Part shown: positions 1 to 8,523 of the stretch, one piece after another
Layout: each line of letters begins with the position of its first letter
Position numbering within the stretch: the stretch's first letter is position 1
Assembly: GCA_022539475.1 (NCBI GenBank)
Contig: VCMS01000513.1
Location: 1 to 21,481 of the forward strand
Direction of reading: 5' to 3'
DNA from: Gracilaria domingensis
Lineage: Eukaryota > Rhodophyta > Florideophyceae > Gracilariales > Gracilariaceae
Length of the DNA stretch: 21,481 nucleotides
Notes under the pieces: model-generated
The model's database searches: none
Told to the model about the DNA's origin: nothing
The model's input: only the letters and a program-made list of their open reading frames with translations
Program-made: the position numbers and the translations under genes

Positions 1-216
1 GCATCAGCAGCTGGGCGATTCCACTCCAAGTCAACAGCAAGCAACCAAATTCAATAACCGGCTGCACTCTCCAAATGACGCTCAACGCCATAGCGCGCCA
101 CTTCGCTTTTCACTGCTCCGCTGGTATCATCCGTGTTGTGGATGAGAACGAATTTGAGCGATCCGTGGACGCAACCGTGCGAACGCGCGTGTCGTTTTCT
201 TGCTTCTAGGGCGTGA

Positions 217-650
217 GTGGATATCATAGTAATGCATGATGAAAGCGTCCTTATATTTGATTCATATCGAAGCAAACATGAGGACACTTTGAAGAAGAAG
301 TGGCTTTTGAAGAAACTGGAGAAATCATCCGTATACTGCCATGAGACCGAAGAAATCCAACCGAAAAGTGTCATGCCCAAAACAAATGGAAAACAGATTT
401 CTGAAGAACAAGTAGTTCCGAAAAGAGCCTGAAATCTCGCCCCTCGAAAACCTTTCAGCGAGAAGAAGATTTGCTCAAGAACGAGCCAAAAAACTATACT
501 GTGAGAAGATAACTTTCAGCAGGGAGAATTTAGCAACTGCGGCACAGAGGTTGAGTAGACAAGATTTTGACTTGTTCGCGTTTCGCTTTGCGGAATCGAA
601 AACTTGAGCGCGACGTTTGGTGTAAGCATCGGTTGGTGAAAGGGGTTTTG
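217..650 (+). pseudogene. Broken reading frame upstream of the protease core
   Basis: Several open segments line up into one plausible protein if a single base is added at each of three places: near 418-419 (CC), in the A run at 488-493 and in the A run at 599-602. The segments read as a charged, helix-prone polypeptide, with short stretches such as LIFDSYRSKHEDTLKKKWLL near the start and ENLATAAQRLSRQDFDLFAF near 530-590. After about 650 the frame cannot be followed with confidence. The segment IFDSY resembles the Asp-containing strand of C48 proteases, but there is no convincing His-Trp motif beside it. It may be the N-terminal part of the protease-like gene that follows on the same strand. 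I do not recognise the family and no reliable start codon can be chosen. Confidence 0.35.
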
Positions 651-740
651 TGCTGGACAGCTTCTTTGTTTCGTTGAGACATAGCACGTGACACCATAAA
701 CGAATGAGTCTTGTGATCTAACATCGTTGGTTCAGAATGA

Positions 741-1121
741 CGTCTGGAGTTGAGGAAGCAGAGATATTCTTTGTTTATGTATAGGGCCATTGTTCCTGCT
801 TGCCGTTATGTTCAAGACGATATGGTTACAATGTACGATTCGTTTTCCAGAAACACGGAGACTGCTTCGGAGGCTGCCGAGTTATTGAAACAGTTCTTGA
901 ACTTTGTCGCACAAAAACGAAGCGGAAAGGAAAAGGATTGGGTTACTCTCGAGAAGGAGGCATATCCGAAACAGACGGATGGTGGGTCATGCGGTATATT
1001 CGTCGCTTTTGTAATGGAATACTTAGAGCGTGGAGGCCGCGCCTTATTCGAAAACGGAATATCCCTCTGTTACGAAGAAAGGCAAAGCTCTCCATTAGAG
1101 GACGTCCTGTTGCTCCAATAG
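741..1121 (+). pseudogene. Ulp1/C48-type cysteine protease core, truncated
   Basis: The open frame carries the end of a Ulp1/SENP-like (peptidase family C48) fold. It has a strand ending in MVTMYDSF, a helix (EAAELLKQFLNFV), and then YPKQTDGGSCGIFVAFVMEYL. In this family the Asp of the xYDS strand and the Cys of the QxDGxSCGxF motif are catalytic, and both are present. The catalytic His (usually in an HW motif just before the Asp strand) is not visible in this frame; the preceding sequence is out of frame and contains stops. Family members deSUMOylate proteins, and many eukaryotic DNA transposons carry such a gene, so this may be transposon cargo. A lysine-rich tail may continue in another frame to about 1353. 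The codon at 750 is TTG and no good ATG exists, so the entry is best treated as a broken gene. Confidence 0.6.
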
Positions 1122-1353
1122 AGCACTTTTATACTCCCAGAAAGCAAAGGTGAAAACGGAAAAAAACGCCTTGTTGCGAGAACCAGATGATACTCCGGGC
1201 AGGACAGGTTGTGAAAGGAAACGAAATGAGGAAACGAAAGAAGCGCAAGTTACAAATTCGTCTCTCGAAGCCAGCTCTGTTTCTGAAAGGGAGCCAAAGA
1301 AGATTAAGAACAAGAGAAATCTTATACACTTCCGCTCGCCTTCAAGCGTTTGA

Positions 1354-2027
1354 AGCGCCCACCACGCAGATTTCAGAAACTCGTGATCTGATAGCGAAAA
1401 GATATCTGTTAGTAAAGCTGAAAATCTCTGTGTCAAATTCAACCGCGTATCTTTTCAAGCCTTTGAACTAGTTCCGGACGAACGCGAATCGGTCCCACAT
1501 ATCCGTAGGCTGTCGATCTCTGTCTTTGTCCCGATCTACAACTCAGAAAATGACCGAAATTTCTCTCTTCGCGAAGAACAGAAGAAATCAGTGGTTCATG
1601 ACCTCACTACGAAAGGCTGCGAAGGTATTCTCTGCACAGATTTCCCAAATTTCTCGATGGATTTCGTGTTCGCAACTCGAGCGCTAGTGACCCTGAGCTC
1701 CAAAGCGAACGGGGACACGGCTTGAGAAAGAAAGATCGGGAGAAAATGTGTTAAGGACAACGTTGGAGACAAGCTTGGGTGACGAATCGCGTAGTCAGTG
1801 GATCACAAGACGCAGTCATTTCTCTCCTAACACATTACTGTATAAGGATATGAAAGACATACCATTTAGTTCGAAGAACAGTTTTTCGCAACAGTTTCAA
1901 CTACCCTTTGCCCAACTCCTTCTTCCTTCGATTTCAGGGTTCTCTCTTCCTACTTTATCGATATGAATCCATTTGTGGCCTACAGATTCTTTTTTGTCTT
2001 GGGAACGAAAGCATTTGTAAGGAATAA
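1354..2027. other. No confident gene
   Basis: Short open frames exist, for example a Lys/Arg-rich one on the plus strand ending at 1471, but none shows a recognisable domain or runs convincingly into a neighbour. A pyrimidine-rich stretch ending in AG near 1937 looks like a 3' splice site, but no partner donor or exon can be assigned. Confidence 0.4.
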
Positions 2028-2686
2028 ATGCTTAGTGAGGTGGGGTGGGATTCTTAGTATGCGTCTGTCGCTATTGCACGAAAAGACGCGTTAGTGATAT
2101 CTTACTCCCGAAACGGAGATCGACAATATGGCCTTTCTCTCGAGACGTACTTCACAGAAGGGTCAACACACACGTTTGCATTGTGGCGATATTGTTTTTG
2201 TTGCCGGGCGAACATCCTTTTACCAATCAATTGGCTATGAAGCATCGGATGCCCACTGGCGAGAATGATAACGTGGACTATGTCAATCTTAGCGCAATCA
2301 AGCAGTTTCCAAGCCACACCACCGTCTCCTCCTGTTCATTAGTGCCCATATACGAATTTGTAACACCCGAAAACGACGCGAAGCTTATATATGATGCACA
2401 AAAGGCTACCATCGTGGAACAACTCGACGAATTTCAGAACAAGAATGCTCTTTTAATGGAAACCTTGCGCGTTACTCCACGAACGTATAAACCTTGGGCG
2501 ACTATGCAACGAGTGCAAGAAGATAGTTGTATTGTGCATTTCAACACGCAGGAGTTTCGACAGGAATCAAGCCCTCTTCAGAGTATTGAGGAAGAGCATC
2601 CATCGGACGAAGACGAAGATCTATCCCGGGAAGAAGTAGAAAACCTCCAACATTGGGATAACATTGAAGAAATATTGAAGCGTTAG
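2028..2686 (+). CDS. Unknown protein with acidic C-terminal tail
   Basis: A frame starts at ATG 2028, directly after an in-frame TAA. It continues to TAG at 2684-2686 if one G is added to the G run at 2042-2045, giving exactly 220 codons. The N-terminus contains a short hydrophobic Cys-containing stretch (FLVCVCRYCTKR) and then a basic segment. The middle has mixed composition, and the last 35 residues are strongly acidic (PSDEDEDLSREEVENLQHW). Without the added base the frame still opens after TGA 2036 but lacks an early ATG. I recognise no family. It could be a real small gene or a fragment of transposon cargo linked to the protease-like gene upstream on the same strand. Nothing in the sequence indicates its regulation. 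Confidence 0.45.
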
Positions 2687-2963
2687 GAACGAATCCTGTG
2701 TGCTTGTAACTTCTGACTTCCACAAGCAAGTCCTCAAAAAGATAAAACAGCGAACTGAAAAGTGGTATTGATCACATTCGAGAACGGCGCTTCGCTACAA
2801 CTCTCCCACGGACACTACGTGGTCGCTGACTGCACAAGGCAAGCGACGCGTAGCGTAGAGTGTACGAAAAGGGGAACATGCTGCATTTGACAAAAGCGTC
2901 AGCTTAAAAACCTCATAGTAATGTAGATGAACCTGCCACAGGTTGGCAACAAGCGCCCACTGA

Positions 2964-3215
2964 TTGAACCATTGGCAATATGTTGCTCCAGCCTGCCATG
3001 GACACGCGTCAGTCACTAACGCACCACTTCTTGTTTTTCCGCTGCAAGACACCGAGAACGATGCGAACTTTTTTCATACCGCGGAGGAAACCGTCGAGTC
3101 ACAACAGCTCGAAAGCAATGAAGCGCCGCAGATGTATGGAGCGCTGCAGACGTTCTCTGCCACAAAAGCTTTCCGATCTCTTTCAGAGTATTCACTTTCA
3201 ACAACTCAATGCTAG
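2964..3215 (+). CDS. Weak 80-residue open frame, uncertain
   Basis: The frame is open from a TTG and ends in TAG, with no ATG near its beginning. The middle is Glu/Asn/Gln-rich (ENDANFFHTAEETVESQQLE). No known domain is visible and the flanks do not extend it. The rest of 2687-3668 holds no better candidate. It is listed only because its composition is protein-like; it may equally be chance. Confidence 0.15.
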   Translation: MNHWQYVAPACHGHASVTNAPLLVFPLQDTENDANFFHTAEETVESQQLESNEAPQMYGALQTFSATKAFRSLSEYSLSTTQC

Positions 3216-3668
3216 TGCTGCTACAAAACGGCAATTCAATCGATAACGACGCACGCGCTTCTGAGAACAAGTTGCGAGTGAGACGCGACATATGGATGGT
3301 GAAGTTACGCACGGTATTGAGGCGTGGTGGATCGGTAGCAGTGTGTTGGACGCAATAAGAGCTGTTCTCTACATTGTATGATTCTGCCAGGGTTAACGTT
3401 AGTGTTTGTTCAGTCTTTAGTAGGTGTCGCCCTTTGAGATGTAATAAAACTTACTTTGGACACATGATAGAACCTTTGCATGATATACCGAAGGTACAAG
3501 AATGAAAAATGATTGGGAACGAGAGCTTGACGATTGATGTAGCGAGTTGTAGCCAGCCGAAACACTTGGCTTCACAAATAAGAAGAGACTGAAGCATGAG
3601 ATCTCGAGAACGAGATTTTGGAGCGCGTGAGGCAATGCTGTTCGTCCAAAACATTTTCAGCAAAAGCG

Positions 3669-3749
3669 CCCATCGTTCGAAGAATGGGGTGGGCGCGCCC
3701 ACCCGACGCCCAGTCTCACCTGGTCCGCCCGGCCTAGCCAACTGGGCCA
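3669..3749 (-). repeat. tRNA-like (type II) element, possible SINE head
   Basis: Read on the minus strand, this stretch has an A-box-like segment TGGCCCAGTTGG (3738-3749). Its flanks form a GGCC/GGCC D-arm like that of eukaryotic Ser/Leu tRNAs. A long hairpin follows in the variable-arm position (the 18-bp palindrome 3687-3704), and then a T-arm-like segment with the B-box core TTCGAAC at 3675-3681. The T stem pairs well if one T is treated as a bulge. The anticodon stem is imperfect and no acceptor stem can be paired, so this is not a functional tRNA. It fits a tRNA-derived SINE head or a decayed tRNA gene. No poly(A)/simple tail or target-site duplication was found. Confidence 0.35.
3687..3704. 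repeat. 18-bp perfect palindrome
   Basis: The sequence GGGTGGGCGCGCCCACCC is a perfect inverted repeat, far more GC-rich than its surroundings. It lies where a variable arm would be in the tRNA-like element, which is the simplest explanation. Confidence 0.9.
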
Positions 3750-3853
3750 CACCAACTAAACGAAGTTTCTCGACAAACCCAACCATTTTCATGGGTGTAT
3801 TTAAAGTCCAGGAACACGGGACATATATGTCTCAGCAATTTTATTTTATTGTC

Positions 3854-5761
3854 TTATGTCTTGTATGGTCTTGGTGTTGGTCGGTCGCCTGGCCATGGGT
3901 CGGCATACTGAACTTCTTCACACTTGCTCTTCAGTTGCTCCTCCGCCGTCTCCACTTCCTGTCTAATCGACCGCATCTGTTTCGCCGCCTCGTTGCGTTC
4001 GCTCTTCACCGCCTCCGACTCCTCCCGCACCTTCAACAGACTGTGCTGCAGCGCCTCGTTCGCGCGTGTCAGCGAGTGCACGTCCGACACCGCCCGGTCT
4101 CTGGACGTCATCAGCTCCGCCGCGCCCTCCTTCGACAGCAGCGTCGAGTTCAGCTTCTTCAGGTGCGTCACCTCGTTCTTCATACCCTCCAGCTCCGACT
4201 GCAGCCACCGATTTTCGTCCTCCAGACCGTCTCGTTCCTCAGACAATTGTCGCACCATCGACGGGCTGCTCGCCTCCGCAGAGCGCTTCGCTTCTTCCGC
4301 TCAGCTCAGTTGATCTCTCGTGTCGTTCACACTTCTGCGAAGCTCTTCTAGACTTGACTCCGAGGCCGCGATTGTCGCCTTCAACCTTTTCACTTCCCCT
4401 ATCAAGTGCGCCTTGGCGCTCTCTGATTCACCCAAACGCTGCAAACCACGCTCCAGCTCACTCTTGCTCTCTGATAAACGTTGTTCCATCACAGCAAGCT
4501 ACTTCCTTACTTCATCCGTTCCAGCTTGAAGTGTCTTCATCTCCTCACTCATTGCTTTTCCGTCACTGCGCAGCTTCTTCTCCACCGATTCCAGCTGAAC
4601 CACCCTTTGACCGACGCGCCTCAAGTCCGACTCCATTACGCTCACGTGCTTCTCAGCTGATATACGTGCCGAGCTCTCTGCGGAAAGCTTCTGAATCTCG
4701 CCTGCGATGGCATCCAGCATCTGGTCGGCGGGATTTGTTTCACCTACCAGTTTGTTTGGCCCGTTTGACTCAAAGTACGTCGTTAAGGTCGCAGCATTCT
4801 CACCGATGTCTCCAAAATAGACCTGCTTACCGCCCCGCTTCAGAAGCAAAAGCTGGTCAAAAATACTGAACACCCCTCTGCTCGGTTGATGTACGGTGCA
4901 GACCACGCAAGTCCCTGTGTCCGCTATTTTGCGAAGCGCATTTGCCACAACTAAAGCGCTGTACGCTGATATACCACTAGTGGGTATATCCAGAAGAAGT
5001 ACTAGTAGATCGGCAAAGAATTACAGAGCCATTGTCAACAGTTTTAGTTCTGCACTTGCAAGGGATTTTACGAGAATATCAGAGTACGACGAAAGTCCCG
5101 TTAACTCAATAGTCTCCATTGCGCGAATGCACTTTTCTTTATCTGATATAGAAGACGGAAACCGTAACCTGGCGCTGAGTATAACTGCCTCACGCACCGT
5201 CGTTTCTTCCATATGAATATCGTTCTGTTCGCTCTATCCAGTAGAGTGTGAAATCAATTCCTTCGAAGCGGGTTCTCCTTTCAGAAGAATGTTTCCATCC
5301 ATCACCGTTCTGCTTTTCACAGTCTCTTTCATTGCACAGACGTGTAAAAAGGCCGATCTTCCCGCCCCGCTTTCTGCCATGAGCAGTACTACCTTTCCAC
5401 TCAACTAGTGGCCATTGATACCTGCTAAAAGCTCCTTCCTTCGGTCATTCCTTGTATACTTCACTGCAGAAAACGTGAAGCGATTGCTACCCTTGGGTTC
5501 TTGGCGCAAATCGACGACTGTGGAGTTGATGATTGTGCTCCCTAATGATTCGTCTTCGGAACGCTGCGAACGCAACTTAAAAACACGGTCCGATGGCTGG
5601 GCTACAGCCGTCGCCACAGCACTCACGGAAAAGAAGAGTACGAAGAAAGCAATTAGCACAATAAAGTACTACAAACGAAAAATGTTGTCGATAGTGACGC
5701 CCAAGTTGTTTTCTAGGTAGTCTTCTCCATTTGTCAAAAGGCAAACAAGGAACTCAAGTCC
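3854..5761 (-). pseudogene. PDR-type ABCG nucleotide-binding domain fused to a coiled coil
   Basis: One minus-strand frame runs for 636 codons without any indel but holds six in-frame stops (TAG 5669, TAG 5405, TAG 5234, TAA 5021, TAG 4499, TGA 4301; lowest coordinate given). The upstream part matches the end of a PDR transmembrane domain (LLTNGEDYL, then a hydrophobic stretch). It is followed by an NBD: FTFSAVKYT, a Walker A-like AESGAGRSA (5354-5377, Lys replaced by Arg), the Q-loop region EQNDIH, a degraded signature, and Walker B LLLDIPTSG with Ile (codon 4985-4987) at the catalytic Glu position. An intact H-loop (VCTVHQPS) and FDQLLLLKRGGKQVYFGD complete it. After NPADQMLDAIAG, where a transporter would continue towards its second membrane domain, the frame turns directly into about 280 residues of coiled coil ending at TAA 3854. 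ATP hydrolysis is unlikely. A possible 3' splice site abuts 5761. Confidence 0.8.
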
Positions 5762-5769
5762 CTACAAGC

Positions 5770-6480
5770 AATGTAAAAGACCTAAATATCGCCCAAAATG
5801 GACGTGAATTGGTCCAAAGAGATCCTGATTTAAGTGTCCCTGAAGTAGTCTAAATGTGTACTAATTTGTCCCGAAAGAATGGCACATAATGTGTGCCGAA
5901 ACATGGCCAACTAAGTTCGTACATAAGATGGCCAAAATATTTGCAAAAGTAGCTGGTCCAACTAGGGTTGTTATATGGCCCAATTAGTTCCAAATCTGTC
6001 CGAGAGGAGGTTCGAAAGTGCGACTTTCGCAGCACCAAATCTGTCAAAATCAGTTCACAATCGTTACTTTTTGGATGCTCCAAGGCCTCCTGAAATGGTT
6101 CGTGATGTGTACGCTATATGACTTTCAGAGTCATACAATAAGAGGTCCTAGAAAGGACAAAACATAGCCCATTGAGGAATGATATGGTAAGACATAATCT
6201 GTCCCTTCTTGGGACGGAAAACTGTCAAACTAGGACATTATCAAGAGTACCTAACCTCCTCTCTTTATGTCTCTGTTGATGTCAAGTAATGTACCATATT
6301 GGACCTCAGATTTGTCCGAAGAGGTACACCATCTACGCCAAATTTTGTCAAAATGTCTACGAAGAACAGAGTAGGTATCAGAAAACTTTGTCGTATGTGG
6401 AAGATGCAATGCATCTTGAGATCCGACACCAGACCTAGAACACCTGTTTACCCTAGGACCTTGTGTTGGTCCAAAATCAA
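5770..6480. repeat. Degenerate short-motif repeats
   Basis: Variants of a short motif such as tGGtCCaA, TGTCCcgAA and tGGCCaAa recur many times. In 5868-5980 they fall at roughly 23-25-base intervals. A larger similarity is visible between about 5990-6045 and 6305-6355 (TGTCCGA, then AGAGG, then CCAAAT and TGTCAAAAT). The copies are diverged and their boundaries are not sharp. No gene is seen here. One possibility is subterminal repeats of the neighbouring CACTA-like element; another is an old minisatellite. Confidence 0.4.
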
Positions 6481-6698
6481 TACTTATAGATGGCAGGAAA
6501 GCTGCGCAAGAGAACTTAGAATGAAGTCATCGTGTCGGCCAGGGCAACTACGGCTACCTTTGTCGACATTACTGATGATATAAAAGTTAGTCATAACGCA
6601 AGTATGAGAAAGAAATGAGTGAGATAGTTACCTCCAGATTTGTTGGGGTCATCATCGTGAATATCTTGTGCGCGAACTACTTACGTTGCGTTGATGGT

Positions 6699-7876
6699 CT
6701 ACTGACGATGATGCGTGCGGGAGCCAACCGCACGAGAACGTCCGGATGAAGCATGGCGAGGCATATGAGATGGTCTTTGTTGGTTGTTCTGGTTGCTGGA
6801 TGTGACATTCGGACGGGATCGAGCGTTCTTTGAGTTCTTGCGCCGACGCTTCTGACGGTTGGATTCATCCTGGTCGCGATTGATGGGCTCAACTTCAGTC
6901 CGTTTGCGGCTCAAGTGGGGACCATTTCCCTGAGTACGATTCCGCCACGTCGAGAACCTGCAGTTCGCACAACCGCAGGGGTAATTTCTTCACAGTCTTG
7001 GCACGACTGAGACGCATTTTCATTAAGGTCATCGCTTTGGAATACATCATCTTGAGATCCATAAGCCATCTCTGAATGACTCGAATGCGCATCACCGTTT
7101 GAGTGAACAATCTCTTCACCATGTCCTTCAGCTGACGCTTGGATATGACCGCTCATAGCTCGGCCATCACCATTAGTAGGAACTGCTTCATCACCGGCCA
7201 CGGAATCAGGCATTTCCCGAAAGTTGCCACCAGACACCGGCCCAGGGACACCATTCTGGCCGTCTCTGCCTCCTGCCAATCCCCGCTCGATAGCAACATT
7301 AACGGGAGCGTTAGTCCTCTTCGTCGCTTCCTTCACTGCCTTCTTGTCTCTCTGCATTGCCTCCTTCACAAAATCGGTAACTATCCAATAGTTTTGGGCA
7401 GCTCCAAGAACTGGAAAGGCCTTCACAACCTTTTGCTTTAGCTGCAAAAGCTGAGAGGCGTACTCAATTTTCACAGAACGGAAATTACGGGCGCCACGAG
7501 TCAGACCCATCTTATGGTAAAGAAACTGACGTGTCATATCTTTGACGGCATTTGCCATCTCGAGGTAGATTGGGAACTGATCATGGTCCACATTGTTGTC
7601 CGAGTCTTCGTTATCCCCTGTCCTCGCGTAGTCTATCCAGTCTGGAAATCGCTCACGGAACAGACGATTAAAAACTAGCCTTGCAGAGATTACGGCTCCT
7701 GTGGGTCTGCCGTTCCTGTCAGCCTCTTTCATTTTCCGACGATTCATAGCTGTTGGAATGGGGATGCATTGAGGAGGAACTTGATTGGGAGGAGAAGAAC
7801 TATGGGGCATGGTCGCTTCTTGAGCAGCAGTTACGGAACGGTCGACAGAGACGCTGGGGATTTGGCGGGAAGTCAT
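6699..7876 (-). CDS. Unknown protein, divergent partner of the transposase
   Basis: From ATG at 7876-7874 the frame runs to 6911. With one base added near 6925-6930 (G or A run) it continues to TAG at 6699, giving 393 codons exactly. The open frame also extends upstream to 8224, but that part overlaps the opposite-strand gene beginning at 8063 and has an unlike composition, so the start at 7876 is preferred. Visible regions are a Ser/Pro-rich N-terminus, a conserved-looking helical core of about 120 residues (from SARLVFNRLFRERFPDWIDY to FVKEAMQRDKKAVKEATKR), a low-complexity Gly/Ser/Asp/His middle, and a basic Arg/Asn/Gln-rich tail that could bind nucleic acid. I do not recognise the family. 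It is divergently arranged with the transposase region across 186 bases, so a shared promoter is plausible. A role as an accessory TnpA-like DNA-binding protein is inference only. Confidence 0.55.
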
Positions 7877-8062
7877 GTCATACTTCGGATAACAGGATAG
7901 GGATGATTTCAGTATCCATAACAAAGTTAGTTTGGAAAGGTTAGGCGATGTGTTGCAGCAAAGCAGACAGGACAACATACTGGATGTATGAGGAAGGTAT
8001 AGACTGCAAAGATGTGAGTCTCTGCACCGCTTGACCGGGTTCAGTAGGAGGGCGTCGCTAGA
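7877..8062. promoter_or_regulatory. Possible bidirectional promoter region
   Basis: This 186-base gap separates the divergent starts at 7876 (minus) and 8063 (plus). I see no clear TATA box or repeated operator. The call rests only on gene arrangement. Confidence 0.3.
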
Positions 8063-8320
8063 ATGGCTGAACCAAAAGAGGAAATGGATGAGAGCGGAAG
8101 GAATGGTTCCAGGTATAGCCATTGTCGTCGGAGGAAGCGGAACGAAGCGCTTATGTATCGAACTGCACGGGAGGCGATGGGCGGGAAGCCGTGGATCACT
8201 CTTCTGGCGCCGTTTCTGTCTCATCGAGGTGAGGTGAAGCGAAAACTATCACGTGATGAAGCGGGAGTAGTTGCCGTTGATCTGTTTCAAAATATTCCGG
8301 AATGGATCTACAGAAAATAA
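8063..8320 (+). CDS. N-terminal region of the transposase gene or separate small ORF
   Basis: The frame begins at ATG 8063 and gives 85 residues with a basic cluster (RYSHCRRRKRNEALMYR) and an amphipathic end (LFQNIPEWIYRK). One added A at 8314-8317 extends it into MTNFQYLRKVS. A further added T near 8345 extends it into an Arg/Lys-rich stretch up to about 8500. The frame of the transposase (8524 onward) lies ahead on the same strand, and the frame steps are in the direction expected for successive one-base losses. I therefore suspect one gene with an N-terminus here. The exact path between 8350 and 8524 cannot be settled. It is not a recognised domain. Confidence 0.4.
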   Translation: MAEPKEEMDESGRNGSRYSHCRRRKRNEALMYRTAREAMGGKPWITLLAPFLSHRGEVKRKLSRDEAGVVAVDLFQNIPEWIYRK

Positions 8321-8523
8321 TGACCAATTTCCAATATCTGCGAAAAGTTTCTCACACTCGGATTACATGAGGAGGCATCGCCGCAGTATTTGCATCTCAA
8401 AGGAAGGGCAAGAGCTTCTACTCCGGCCAAAAACATTAAAAGCGAGGGACATTTGTCGTTTTGAATGGAAGGAGAAGAAATTATCGACGGGTAAGAAAGA
8501 GAAGATGGAAGATTACCCAGCCC

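Noticed and set aside
3669..3749. A functional tRNA gene
   Set aside because: No acceptor stem pairs, the anticodon arm is irregular and the T stem needs a bulge.
3596..4869. Plus-strand frames of 250-267 residues opposite the ABC/coiled-coil locus
   Set aside because: They are antisense reflections of the coiled-coil codons: Ser/Arg/Leu/Pro-rich low-complexity sequence with no domain, while the minus strand shows clear heptads and ABC motifs.
3854..5761. RIP-like C-to-T mutation creating the stops
   Set aside because: At the two best-aligned sites the likely ancestral codons are Tyr and Glu, which need transversions, not C-to-T changes.
7877..8224. N-terminal extension of the minus-strand gene up to 8224
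   Set aside because: It overlaps the opposite-strand frame starting at 8063 and has an unlike, Leu/Ser/Cys-rich composition. The ATG at 7876 is a more natural start.
8491..8520. A 30-base intron (GTAAGA to CAG) in the transposase N-terminal region
   Set aside because: It would be shorter than usual spliceosomal introns, is a multiple of three and does not repair the local frame.
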